A stretch of 64,000 bases of DNA from Lentisphaerota bacterium (GTDB lineage: Bacteria; Verrucomicrobiota; Lentisphaeria; Victivallales; Victivallaceae). The notes under the pieces were generated by a model. The model made no database searches and had not been told where the DNA came from. It was given only the letters and a program-made list of their open reading frames with translations. The position numbers and the translations under genes were made by a program. This document shows, piece after piece, positions 8,557-18,930 of this stretch (its first letter is position 1; each line of letters starts with the position of its first letter). The DNA lies in the NCBI GenBank assembly GCA_015061745.1, contig SUWB01000007.1, positions 30,571 through 94,570 of the forward strand, read 5' to 3'.

Positions 8557-9801
8557 ATGAAGAAAGTCGGTATCGGCATTATCGGACTCGGTCCCAGGGC
8601 AGAAACTTTGCTGGCATCCCTTGCCGCAATGAAAGAGGAAATCAACATTACCGCAATTTGCGATTTGCGGGACGATAAAATCGCTCTTTTGGAACGCAAG
8701 ATCCTTGAAGCGGGATTCGCTATGCCCTCCAAATATCACGACTATCGCCAACTGATTGCCGATGCGACCGTAGATGCCGTTCTGATCCCAACATCCTGGA
8801 ACTCCCACCTCCAGATTGCCGAGGAGTGTATGGCAAAGGGCAAATATGCCGGTATCGAAGTCGGCGGAGCAGCTTCTCTTGATGAACTGTGGCACCTGGT
8901 TCACGCTGCCGAAAGTACCGGCGTTTCCTGTATGATGCTGGAAAACTGCTGTTACGGCAGAAATGAACTGCTGGCTCTCAATCTGGCAAGAAAAGGTCTC
9001 TTTGGCGAACTGATCCATTGTGAGTGCGGCTATGAGCACGATCTTTCCTATATGTCCTGGAAAGAACCTGATAAGGAAAGGGCTGTTCACAACCGCTTCC
9101 GGAACTGTGATCTGTATCCCACTCACGGCCTCGGGCCTATGGCCAAGATCCTCAAGATCAACCGGGGCAACCGTTTTATGACGATTTCCTCAACAGCTTC
9201 CAAGGCCAGAGGCTTTGCTGCTGCTGCCAAAGCTCACGGTATGGATGTGGTCTACAACGAAGGGGATATGATCATTTCTGTGATCCGCTGTGCCAATGGC
9301 GAAACGATTATGCTGCGTCACTGCATCTCTCTGCCCCGGCCCTATTCCCGGGACTGCCGGGTGCAGGGGACCAAAGGGCTCTGGCTGGAAGATACCCGGG
9401 GAATATTTATTGACGGCATCAGCAAAACAGAAGAATTGATCGACCCTGCCGGCAATCCCTATTCAGAGCACCACTGGTCTAAAGTCGAGGAGTTTTACGA
9501 GGAATACGATCACCCCATCTGGAAAAGTTTCCGCAAAAAGCAGCTTGGCGGACACGGCGGAATGGACTATCTGGTGCTTTCCGCGTTCGTTGAAGCTGTC
9601 CGGGAACGCAAGCCCACCCCCATTGACGTTTATGACGTTGCCGCCTGGATGAGTGTGACAGCTCTTTCTGAACAATCCATCGCTATGGGCGGTGCTGTGG
9701 TGCCTTTCCCTGACTTCACCAACGGCAAGTGGATCTCAAGAGAACCTGAAGCTCCCTCAAGATGGGCTCTTGATGAGGTTTTTGAGGATCAGTGGCAATG
9801 A
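8557..9801 (+). CDS. Gfo/Idh/MocA family oxidoreductase
   Basis: A 414-residue NAD(P)-dependent sugar dehydrogenase-type protein. The N-terminal Rossmann motif is VGIGIIGLGPRAE; the GIEVGGA segment near residue 105 replaces the usual EKP motif, so the common lysine is not obvious at this position. The C-terminal half has the expected substrate/oligomerisation domain. The ATG at 8557 follows AAGGAG by ten bases and is preferred over earlier in-frame codons. It starts a forward operon with two SGNH hydrolases, suggesting joint work on a modified sugar: deacylation plus redox at the ring. Substrate cannot be read from sequence. Confidence 0.82.
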   Translation: MKKVGIGIIGLGPRAETLLASLAAMKEEINITAICDLRDDKIALLERKILEAGFAMPSKYHDYRQLIADATVDAVLIPTSWNSHLQIAEECMAKGKYAGIEVGGAASLDELWHLVHAAESTGVSCMMLENCCYGRNELLALNLARKGLFGELIHCECGYEHDLSYMSWKEPDKERAVHNRFRNCDLYPTHGLGPMAKILKINRGNRFMTISSTASKARGFAAAAKAHGMDVVYNEGDMIISVIRCANGETIMLRHCISLPRPYSRDCRVQGTKGLWLEDTRGIFIDGISKTEELIDPAGNPYSEHHWSKVEEFYEEYDHPIWKSFRKKQLGGHGGMDYLVLSAFVEAVRERKPTPIDVYDVAAWMSVTALSEQSIAMGGAVVPFPDFTNGKWISREPEAPSRWALDEVFEDQWQ

Positions 9802-10850
9802 ACGATTCTGTAAAATGGTATTCTCCTGACTCCCCCAGTTTCAGAGTGTCGGGATTTTATTTTCGGCAGCAGGAGATGCCCTTTCGTCGTTTTGAGGAAA
9901 ATGTATCTCTGCCTCCCCGAGTTGACAGCCTTGCCTGGCACACCCCGGGGGGACAGGTGGCTTTTATGACGGATTCGTCGTTTATACGACTGAAATATTC
10001 TCTTTTGCAGGAATCCCGTTTAGGGGTCAATACACGCATTTCTTCCGGCGGATTTGACCTGTATATGGGGACGCCCGGCGGCAAACAGTATTTTTGCGGT
10101 GTCACACGAATGAATCTTGCGGATTCTGAATTCTGTGTTGACCTGATAAAAGAGCTGCCTCCCGGAATGAAGGCTTTTACCATTTATTTCCCCCTTTACG
10201 GTGGGGTCGAACACCTTGAGATCGGTCTTGAAAAGCAATCTACCGTAAAAAGTCCCGTCCCCTGGCAACAGGAGAACCCGGTCGTCTTTTACGGGACCTC
10301 TATCATTCACGGCGGTTGTGCCAACCGGCCCGGTATGGCCCTGACAAATATATTGACCCGCCGTTTTAACCAGCCTTTTCTCAACTTTGGATTTTCCGGA
10401 AATGGCAAAGGGGAACCTGAAGTTTTTGAGCAGCTGGCGAGGATCAAAGAGCCGCAACTCTACATTCTTGACTATGGCCCCAATGTCGATTCTGAAGCGA
10501 TGGCGGCCACATTGCCCGGCGGAATCGACATATTGCGCAGCAAACACAGAAACACGCCCATTCTGGTGACGGGGAAACTTCACTACGTTTCTGAATATGT
10601 ACAAACGAATTCTCTTACAGAACGGGTCGTTGATGTCAAAAAAATGACCGGATTCCAGAAAGCGGAAGTCCTCCGCCGCAGGAAAAAAGGTGATAAAAAT
10701 ATACATTTTGTATCAGGTGACTGGGGCCGTACGCCTGATTGGACGGAATTTACCATAGATGGCGTTCACCCCACTGATCTCGGATTTTATATGCACGCCC
10801 GATACTGGGAAAAGTGCCTGAAAAAATATTTGAATGTACAGGAGTTTTGA
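9798..10850 (+). CDS. SGNH/GDSL hydrolase family protein, first tandem copy
   Basis: This 350-residue protein has an N-terminal beta-sandwich-like part (to about residue 160) and a C-terminal SGNH domain. The nucleophile block is VVFYGTSIIHGGCANRPG, the second block is NFGFSGNGKGEPEV, and the Asp-His pair lies in TIDGVHPTDLGF. Such enzymes are usually esterases acting on acetylated sugars. No signal peptide is seen. The ATG at 9798 overlaps the preceding stop (ATGA) and is preferred over a GTG at 9792. It is paralogous to the next gene. Confidence 0.8.
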   Translation: MNDSVKWYSPDSPSFRVSGFYFRQQEMPFRRFEENVSLPPRVDSLAWHTPGGQVAFMTDSSFIRLKYSLLQESRLGVNTRISSGGFDLYMGTPGGKQYFCGVTRMNLADSEFCVDLIKELPPGMKAFTIYFPLYGGVEHLEIGLEKQSTVKSPVPWQQENPVVFYGTSIIHGGCANRPGMALTNILTRRFNQPFLNFGFSGNGKGEPEVFEQLARIKEPQLYILDYGPNVDSEAMAATLPGGIDILRSKHRNTPILVTGKLHYVSEYVQTNSLTERVVDVKKMTGFQKAEVLRRRKKGDKNIHFVSGDWGRTPDWTEFTIDGVHPTDLGFYMHARYWEKCLKKYLNVQEF

Positions 10851-10853
10851 AAA

Positions 10854-11960
10854 ATGAGCAATGACAAAAAACTGGCCGTGGAAAAGTTTGACAGCAATAT
10901 GGCTGTCAACGAGGTCAAAGAAGAAAAGATACAATGGCTGACTGCCGATGATACCCCCCTGCGGCTTACCGGTTTTTATTTCCGTAAAAAAGGCGACGTG
11001 TTCCGGCGATTTCCCCTGGATGACAAGCTGCCGCCCTCGGTAAACGGTCTTTCCTGGCATACTGCAGGCGGACAGCTTTCCTTTATCAGCAACACCAAGG
11101 TCGTCCGGATCAAAGTCGTTTTGGGGCACGAATCTTTGATGGATCACTGCACAAAGATCGGTTCTTCCGGATTCGATATCTATATGGGCAAACCCGGCGG
11201 TCCTCAATATTTCTGCGGTTCAAGCCGCATCAAGGTCAACTGTGATTCTTATGAAGTGGATCTTTTCAAAGTTGGACACGCTGAAATGCGGGAATTTACC
11301 ATCAACTTCCCCCTCTATTGCGGCGTGGACTCTTTTGAAATCGGTTTCACCGAAGGTGCTGAAATCAAAGCTCCGACCCCCTGGAAAGATGCGGCTCCCG
11401 TGGTTGTTTACGGTACCTCTATCACTCAGGGCGGATGTGCCAACCGTCCCGGGATGGCTTACACCAATATTATGAGCCGCCGTTTGAACCGCCCCTTCCT
11501 CAACTTCGGTTTTTCCGGCAGCGGCAGAGGTGAAACTTATGTTTTTGAACAACTTGCCAGCATTGAAAATCCGGCAATGTATATTCTTGACTATGAAGCC
11601 AATGCCCATAAAGAGGGCATCTTTGCCACCCTGAGCAATGGTATCGATATCATCAGAGCAAAACATCCTGAAACCCCCATTATGGTCGTTTCGCAGTTCC
11701 ACTTCAACAGAGAATATATCCAAACCGGAAGTGTTACTGCCAGAGCCAAGGATGCAGAAGATACCTGGCGTTTTGAAAGGGCTGAGGTCAACCGCCGCCG
11801 CAGGGCAGGGGATAAGAATATTTCCTTTGTTTACGGCGGTTGGAAAAACGAGGAAGATTGGACTGAATTCACTGTTGACGGTGTCCACGCCACTGACCTC
11901 GGATTCTATATGTTTGCAAAAATGCTCACACCCAAAGTTGCAAAGGTTCTTGATAAATGA
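10854..11960 (+). CDS. SGNH/GDSL hydrolase family protein, second tandem copy
   Basis: A 368-residue paralogue of the preceding gene, with the same order of blocks: FRRFPLDDKLPPSVNGLSWH at the front, GTSITQGGCANRPGMAYTNI around the nucleophile serine, NFGFSGSGRGET, and TVDGVHATDLGF with the Asp-His pair. It has about 20 extra N-terminal residues. A good AGGAG site precedes the ATG by about ten bases, and only 3 bp separate it from the first copy. The pair looks like a local duplication that has diverged, perhaps for two related substrates. Confidence 0.8.
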   Translation: MSNDKKLAVEKFDSNMAVNEVKEEKIQWLTADDTPLRLTGFYFRKKGDVFRRFPLDDKLPPSVNGLSWHTAGGQLSFISNTKVVRIKVVLGHESLMDHCTKIGSSGFDIYMGKPGGPQYFCGSSRIKVNCDSYEVDLFKVGHAEMREFTINFPLYCGVDSFEIGFTEGAEIKAPTPWKDAAPVVVYGTSITQGGCANRPGMAYTNIMSRRLNRPFLNFGFSGSGRGETYVFEQLASIENPAMYILDYEANAHKEGIFATLSNGIDIIRAKHPETPIMVVSQFHFNREYIQTGSVTARAKDAEDTWRFERAEVNRRRRAGDKNISFVYGGWKNEEDWTEFTVDGVHATDLGFYMFAKMLTPKVAKVLDK

Positions 11961-12844
11961 CAAAGGTTCCTGAAACCCTCTATTGTGTCTCTTTTGAAGA
12001 CTTTTCCACAGACGGTTCTCTGGCAGCAGAAATGCTTTCTGCCCTTGAAGTTGAATTCAGCACCTGGATCGACAGAGAGAACTGCCGGGTGATTCACACG
12101 GTTTACTCCCTCGATCTTGCCGGTGCTGATGAAGCTGAAGCTCTCATCAGGGAACAGATGCCTTTCTGGAACGAAATCGGTATTGAGGCTGATAACATTC
12201 AACGTTCTGTGCTTTCCGGTATCGACTGGAGTGAAGCCTGGAAAAAATATTTCCACCCCATTGAAATTTCTGATAGACTGCTGATCCTGCCCAGCTGGCT
12301 GGAAAATCCCTGTAAACCCAATCAGAAAGTCTTGACCATTGATCCCGGTATGAGCTTTGGCACAGGACAGCACGCAACAACCTATTTTTGCCTGAAAGTC
12401 ATTGACAAGCTGGGAGCTGAAAACAAAGGCCTCAGTTTGCTGGATGCCGGATGCGGTTCCGGGATCCTCGCTATCGCAGGTGAACTTTGCGGCTATGCTC
12501 CTATTGATGCGTTTGACTTTGATCCGGATGCCGTTATGGTGGCAAAAGAGAATATGGCTCTTAATAAAGTTAGCGGATTTGAACCTGTGACTGCTGATGC
12601 GGCAGACTATCAGGGACGCCCTGAAAAGTATGATCTTGTTTGTGCCAATATTCTTGCCCATTTGCTCAAGAGTTTCAAAAACAATATATCTTCCTGGGTA
12701 AAGGAAGGGGGATACCTTGCTTTGGCAGGAATTCTTGAAGAAGAATTTGACTCCGTCGTCCAGGCTTATGAGGCACTCGGTTTTGAACTCCTTGAGGCTG
12801 AAACGATCAAAGAATGGCGCAGCGGGCTCTTCCGGAAGAAATAA
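11957..12844 (+). CDS. prmA: ribosomal protein L11 methyltransferase
   Basis: PrmA trimethylates ribosomal protein L11 using S-adenosylmethionine. The 295-residue product has an N-terminal L11-recognition domain and a Rossmann methyltransferase domain with DPGMSFGTGQHATT near residue 130, motif I LLDAGCGSGILAIAG near 155 and CANILAHLL near 232. Length is normal. Its ATG overlaps the stop of the second SGNH gene, so it is cotranscribed with carbohydrate genes although functionally unrelated. Confidence 0.93.
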   Translation: MTKVPETLYCVSFEDFSTDGSLAAEMLSALEVEFSTWIDRENCRVIHTVYSLDLAGADEAEALIREQMPFWNEIGIEADNIQRSVLSGIDWSEAWKKYFHPIEISDRLLILPSWLENPCKPNQKVLTIDPGMSFGTGQHATTYFCLKVIDKLGAENKGLSLLDAGCGSGILAIAGELCGYAPIDAFDFDPDAVMVAKENMALNKVSGFEPVTADAADYQGRPEKYDLVCANILAHLLKSFKNNISSWVKEGGYLALAGILEEEFDSVVQAYEALGFELLEAETIKEWRSGLFRKK

Positions 12845-12847
12845 ATT

Positions 12848-14412
<1,565 letters not shown>

Positions 14413-14436
14413 TTATAGTGTTCCGTTATGCAAAAA

Positions 14437-14982
14437 TCAGAGTTGAACGAACATTCCTCTGTAAAGTTCATCTACTTTAGAACCAAGGCCTGCCGCTTCA
14501 GCGATCTTGGCGGCAAAGGCAAAAACAGCTCCCGGGCCTTTACCGGTGACAACATTGCCTTCCCGTTCAGCCAAAGCATCGGTGTAGTGCAAGTTGCCGA
14601 GGTAACTGTCAAAGCCGGGGTACATCGTAAATCTGTTGTCGGTCAGGACTCCTGCTTTGGCAAGAACAATGGGCGCAGCACAAATGGCTGCAGTTATCTT
14701 GCCGTTGATATGCATATCTTTGATCCAGCGGATGACCAGATCGGACTCAAGCAAATTGGTGGAACCGGGCAAACCGCCGGGCAGAATGACTCCGTCATAA
14801 TCAGAAACAGACAAATCTGCAAGTTTGTGATGAGCCGCAATGGTAAAGCTATGGGAGCCTGTCGTTTTGATGGAATCAAGTCCGGCAAATGTGACAGTTA
14901 TCCCGAGCCGGGCAAGGACATCAGCAGTACCGATGGCTTCAAGTTCTTCAAAACCGGGGGCAAGGATCATAACAAGATTCAT
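14437..14982 (-). CDS. DJ-1/PfpI family protein
   Basis: A 181-residue single-domain protein of the DJ-1/ThiJ/PfpI superfamily. The conserved glutamate is in APGFEELEAIG near residue 11 and the reactive cysteine sits in the nucleophile elbow TAAICAAPIV near 105. Members act as glyoxalase or deglycase-like enzymes or as chaperones; the closest well-known type is bacterial YajL. AGGAG precedes the ATG by about eight bases. It lies between the fumarase genes and tgt in the same direction. Confidence 0.85.
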   Translation of the reverse strand: MNLVMILAPGFEELEAIGTADVLARLGITVTFAGLDSIKTTGSHSFTIAAHHKLADLSVSDYDGVILPGGLPGSTNLLESDLVIRWIKDMHINGKITAAICAAPIVLAKAGVLTDNRFTMYPGFDSYLGNLHYTDALAEREGNVVTGKGPGAVFAFAAKIAEAAGLGSKVDELYRGMFVQL

Positions 14983-15008
14983 AATGAAAGCTCCTTTTGG
15001 TTACAATG

Positions 15009-15536
15009 TCACTCGTAAAGGGAATTTCCTTCGGCATCAATAGCGACGACGAGGGGGAAATCTTCAACGTAAAGTTTGTGGATCGCCTCAGTTCCCAATT
15101 CAGGAAACGCAATAACTTCGCAAGATTTGATTTTTCTGGCGATCAAAGCTCCGGCACCGCCCGTAGCTCCGAAATAAACGGCACCAAAACGCTTCATTGC
15201 ATCGACGACAGCAGCGGAACGCCCCCCTTTGCCGATCATACCGGTAAGACCGCACTTTTCAATGAGGATCGGGGAATAGGCATCCATACGTCCGCTGGTG
15301 GTGGGACCGGCACTGCCGATGGGACGGCCGGGAGGCGCAGGACAGGGCCCTACAAAATAGATGATCTGATCTTTCAGCTCCACAGGGAGCTCTTTTCCTG
15401 CTTCAAGAAGTGCCACAAGTTTTTTATGTGCGGCATCCCGACCGGTCCAGATAATGCCGGTAAGCCGGACTTCATCACCGGCCTTCAGGGTACGGGCATC
15501 TGCGGCAGTCAACGGGGTCGTAAGCTCTTTTATCAT
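15009..15536 (-). CDS. class I fumarate hydratase, beta (C-terminal) subunit
   Basis: This 175-residue protein matches the C-terminal domain of iron-sulfur fumarases, which convert fumarate to L-malate. The block VGPCPAPPGRPIGSAGPTTS near residue 68 binds substrate, with GKGG and the VYFGATGGAGAL segment downstream. It starts with ATGA overlap on the alpha gene, as usual for split enzymes of this class. The related L-tartrate dehydratase cannot be excluded from sequence alone, but fumarase is the more common role. Confidence 0.88.
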   Translation of the reverse strand: MIKELTTPLTAADARTLKAGDEVRLTGIIWTGRDAAHKKLVALLEAGKELPVELKDQIIYFVGPCPAPPGRPIGSAGPTTSGRMDAYSPILIEKCGLTGMIGKGGRSAAVVDAMKRFGAVYFGATGGAGALIARKIKSCEVIAFPELGTEAIHKLYVEDFPLVVAIDAEGNSLYE

Positions 15537-16381
15537 AAGGTCACCTCAGCGTGTCTTGCCGCATGGCAGTTGAGATTCACTGAAACAGGCAGTGAAGCAA
15601 TGTGGCAGGGGAAATATTCAATGTGAACGGCAAGAGCGGTGATGTCACCGCCAAGCCCCTGAGAACCGACGCCGGTTGCATTGATCTTTTCAAGGATCTC
15701 CGCTTCAAGTTCAGCGTAACGGGGATCCGGATTGGGGGTTCCGACTTTACGCAGCAACGCTTTTTTGGCGATCTGGGCACATTTTTCAAAAGTACCGCCG
15801 ATACCGACACCGACAATAACAGGCGGGCAGGGATTGCCGCCGGCGTTTTTGACACTGTTGACCACAAAATCTACCACAGCGGCTCTGCCGTCAGAGGGCT
15901 TCATCATCTTGAGGGCACTCATATTTTCAGATCCGCCTCCTTTGGGAGCGAGAACGATTCTGACAGAATCCCCGGGGACAGGAGTGAAATGAATGACGGC
16001 AGGCGTGTTATCTTTGGTGTTTTTACGTTCAAAGAGAGGTTCTTCCACAATGGATTTACGCAAATAATATCTTGCATAGCCCTCTCTGACACCGGCATTA
16101 ATCGCCGCAGTGATCCCTTCGCCGTCCACCTGAACATTTTCACCGTATTCAACAAAGAACACGGCAAAACCGGTATCCTGACAAAGGGGCATATTTTCAG
16201 TAACGGCTATTTCCGCATTTTCCAGATATTGATTGAAAAAACTTTTTGCCAGAGGCCGGGTTTCCTTTGCTGCACAACTGCGCAGAGACTCCAACACATC
16301 TGCCGGCAGTTTCACTGCTGCTTCGCCGCAAAGGCGGCTCACAGCATCGACGACCTCCTGAAATGGAATGATTCTTTTCAT
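15533..16381 (-). CDS. class I fumarate hydratase, alpha (N-terminal) subunit
   Basis: The 282-residue catalytic subunit carries the three cysteines that bind a 4Fe-4S cluster: MPLCQDTGFAVF near residue 60, NPCPPVIVGVGIGG near 183, and EYFPCHIASLPV near 265. It works with the beta subunit encoded directly downstream to hydrate fumarate in the citrate cycle. The AAGGAA ribosome site lies eight bases before the ATG, partly inside the intergenic gap to the Na/Pi gene. Length is normal for the split form. Confidence 0.9.
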   Translation of the reverse strand: MKRIIPFQEVVDAVSRLCGEAAVKLPADVLESLRSCAAKETRPLAKSFFNQYLENAEIAVTENMPLCQDTGFAVFFVEYGENVQVDGEGITAAINAGVREGYARYYLRKSIVEEPLFERKNTKDNTPAVIHFTPVPGDSVRIVLAPKGGGSENMSALKMMKPSDGRAAVVDFVVNSVKNAGGNPCPPVIVGVGIGGTFEKCAQIAKKALLRKVGTPNPDPRYAELEAEILEKINATGVGSQGLGGDITALAVHIEYFPCHIASLPVSVNLNCHAARHAEVTL

Positions 16382-16397
16382 TCAGAGTTCCTTTGTA

Positions 16398-18815
16398 TTA
16401 CAAATTGACATAATGTTTTCTGATTTCCGGTGAACGCTCTGCAATATTGGCCAAACGGTCGGCGATCTTGACGATCTCACCCAGCAGCTCAATGAAAATG
16501 ACACCGCAGGCTGCCGTACAGGAACCTTTGCGGAGACGTTCAATGTGTTCTGCCTCAAATTCGTCAGCCAAAGCGTGGATCTTATTGAGACGCTGTTCCA
16601 GTATAACTGAAGATATCTGATCTTTTCCGGCAAGTCCTGCGACTACCTGTTCAGAGAGTTCTTCCACGTGTTTCCAGAGTTTTTTGACCTCTTTTCTGGC
16701 GGTTTCAGAAAGTTTTTTATCCTGTTTGACCATTCTGTCGTTAAGCTGCAGTATGATTTCACAGTGGTCGGCGATCCTTTCGGCGTCATTGGTACAGTGC
16801 ATCAGCAGAGGGATCATCTGGGCCTGAGGCTCCACCAGACGTTTTCTGGTCAGCTGCACCAGATAAGCTGTCACATCGGACTGCATCTGGTCGATATGGC
16901 TTTCTTCTTCAGCAAGCTGCTCATACTTTTTTTCATCCACATCCGCAGAAAGAAAGTGGTCATTAACGGCCCGGTTCACCATACTCCAGGCACCACCGAC
17001 CATTTCTTCAAGGGCTTTGGAAGTAAGTTTCAAAGCGACAGAAGGCGTGTTCAGCAAAGCCGGTTCCAGCAGGGTCGTTCTCACTTCATCCCGAAGGGGG
17101 ATCAGCCAGGTACAGAGAGAAGCAAACTGCTTGGCCAAAGGCAGCAAAAGCAACGCAACGGCAATGTTGAAGATCGTGTGAAACATTGCAATGTGCCGTT
17201 CCAGATTCTGAGGAACTTCGGCAAATGCATTACCGGGAGTAAAAGAATTGACAAGATAAAGGAAAGAAGGATATCCTTTGTAAGGAATGTAACAAATTGC
17301 AACAACGATAACGGCTCCAAGCACATTAAAAAGCGTATGTGCAAGAGCAGCCTGCTTGGCAACCCGGTTGGCATTGAGAGCTCCCAATTGAGCGGTAACA
17401 GTTGTTCCGATATTGGAACCGATCAGCAGCGGAACTGCAGTGTAAAAGTTCACCAGCTGTCCCGCCGCAAGAGCGAGGACGATTCCTGTAAATGCGGAGC
17501 TGGACTGCAATATCATCGTCATAACAATTCCTATGATCGCAGCACCAATAACTGATCCCAAAGGCATCAGAGAACTGCCATTGACGGGAGCACAATCAAA
17601 GAGACTGAAAAACATTCTGAAAGAGGACATTTCACCCAGCAATTTCAGTTCACTGCTCATCATCTGCATACCAAAGAAAAGCAAACCGAACCCCAGCAAT
17701 ACAGTTCCCCAGGCATTGACGGTACGTTTCTTACTCAATGTCAGAAAGAATCCCACTGCAATACAGGGCAACGCCAGTCCGGAAAGATTGAAAGAGATGA
17801 TCTGGGCCGTGATCGTCGTACCGATGTTGGCTCCGAAAATGATTCCCATTGACTGAACAAGGGTCAAAAGTCCGGCATTGATAAAACCGATGACCATAAC
17901 AGTGGTCGCAGAGCTGGACTGAATAATTGCGGTAACGACCGTTCCGGCAAGCAAGGCGGAAACACGGTTGCTGGTGAAATAGGAAAGTATTTTACGCATA
18001 TTTTCACCGGCAGCCAACCTGATCCCGTCACTCATCATACACATACCCAGCAGAAAGAATGCAAGACCGCCCGTTACACAAAGAATGACTGACCACAAGT
18101 CAATAGCCTGAAGCTCAATCTTGATGTCAGAAAACCTGATTTCATCTGCGGCATTCCCTGCCGAAACAAGAATATTATAGCACCCTGTTTTTTTCCCCAT
18201 CTTAACAAAGGTGGAGGCAATACCTTTGCTGTCTGTAACTGCTTGAGGAGTCATTATCTGGGCAGTGGGCTCCACACCTTCAACCGTATTGGCAAAACGG
18301 AACCGGACGGGGATGCCAGGGACACCTTTACCGTGACGGGTGATCTTGACAACAAGGGGGGCATCAGAGGTGCTGCCGGTAAAATATTCAGCATTGGCCC
18401 CACTTATTTCAAGACCTGAAAACACTCTGGTCGTCAATTTGTGCTCCTCTGCCCCCAGAGGGACGATTTCGATCAGCTGCTCACCGATCGTTTCAGGAAA
18501 TGTCAATTTGGCTTCGGCCATACCGCCTGCATCAGCAACCGCAGTTACGGGAGTGATCTTGATTTTTGCGCTGTCTGGACTCTTGAAAAGGACTTTTGTC
18601 CCGGGAACAGGCAGCAAAGAGGATTTTCCAAAGAGATTCCGGGGGCTTTGTCCTGTTATGTGCACCCGCAATGGAACTGACATCTTGCCGTCCGGCTGAA
18701 GACATTGCTCATTGCCGCCGACGATTTTGACCTGAGAGATCTTGTCTGCACTGTTTTTGCCGCATCCTGATACGAATATCAGCAACATCAGCAGGAGAAA
18801 ATAGAAATAACGCAT
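16398..18815 (-). CDS. Na/Pi cotransporter family protein with lipoprotein and Ig-like N-terminal extension
   Basis: An 805-residue protein of unusual build. Residues 1-18 form a lipoprotein-type signal ending in VSGC; residues about 25-220 are beta-rich and resemble two bacterial Ig-like repeats; from about 240 the NptA/PNaS core begins, with two QSSSA inverted-repeat motifs (IIQSSSATT and ILQSSSAFTG) that form the sodium/phosphate site; residues about 590-800 are helical and PhoU-like. The core imports phosphate or a related anion with sodium. Family members often end in PhoU-like helices, but the exported front domain is rare. It leads the reverse group with the fumarase genes. Confidence 0.82.
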   Translation of the reverse strand: MRYFYFLLLMLLIFVSGCGKNSADKISQVKIVGGNEQCLQPDGKMSVPLRVHITGQSPRNLFGKSSLLPVPGTKVLFKSPDSAKIKITPVTAVADAGGMAEAKLTFPETIGEQLIEIVPLGAEEHKLTTRVFSGLEISGANAEYFTGSTSDAPLVVKITRHGKGVPGIPVRFRFANTVEGVEPTAQIMTPQAVTDSKGIASTFVKMGKKTGCYNILVSAGNAADEIRFSDIKIELQAIDLWSVILCVTGGLAFFLLGMCMMSDGIRLAAGENMRKILSYFTSNRVSALLAGTVVTAIIQSSSATTVMVIGFINAGLLTLVQSMGIIFGANIGTTITAQIISFNLSGLALPCIAVGFFLTLSKKRTVNAWGTVLLGFGLLFFGMQMMSSELKLLGEMSSFRMFFSLFDCAPVNGSSLMPLGSVIGAAIIGIVMTMILQSSSAFTGIVLALAAGQLVNFYTAVPLLIGSNIGTTVTAQLGALNANRVAKQAALAHTLFNVLGAVIVVAICYIPYKGYPSFLYLVNSFTPGNAFAEVPQNLERHIAMFHTIFNIAVALLLLPLAKQFASLCTWLIPLRDEVRTTLLEPALLNTPSVALKLTSKALEEMVGGAWSMVNRAVNDHFLSADVDEKKYEQLAEEESHIDQMQSDVTAYLVQLTRKRLVEPQAQMIPLLMHCTNDAERIADHCEIILQLNDRMVKQDKKLSETARKEVKKLWKHVEELSEQVVAGLAGKDQISSVILEQRLNKIHALADEFEAEHIERLRKGSCTAACGVIFIELLGEIVKIADRLANIAERSPEIRKHYVNL

Positions 18816-18861
18816 AACGCCTCAGAGTTTAAGAATTGACACTTGCTTTTTACTGACTCCC

Positions 18862-18873
18862 CCGGCATGCCGG
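18862..18873. promoter_or_regulatory. 12-bp perfect palindrome in the Na/Pi gene leader
   Basis: CCGGCATGCCGG lies between the promoter at 18902 and the start at 18815. It has no T run, so it is more likely an operator or leader hairpin than a terminator. Function is not known. Confidence 0.3.
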
Positions 18874-18901
18874 AAAGTTTTACAGAAAAATTCCTGTGCT
18901 T

Positions 18902-18930
18902 AATATAGCACAGATTTCCGCTTTTTTCAA
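18902..18930 (-). promoter_or_regulatory. promoter of the Na/Pi-fumarase group
   Basis: On the - strand TTGAAA (18925-18930) and TATATT (18902-18907) are 17 bp apart. The -35 overlaps the stop codon of the ROK gene. Confidence 0.6.

Noticed and set aside
8392..9126. Long antisense frame opposite the first Gfo/Idh gene
   Set aside because: It lies mostly within a well-supported gene, has no recognisable motif and no ribosome site; a codon-bias shadow.
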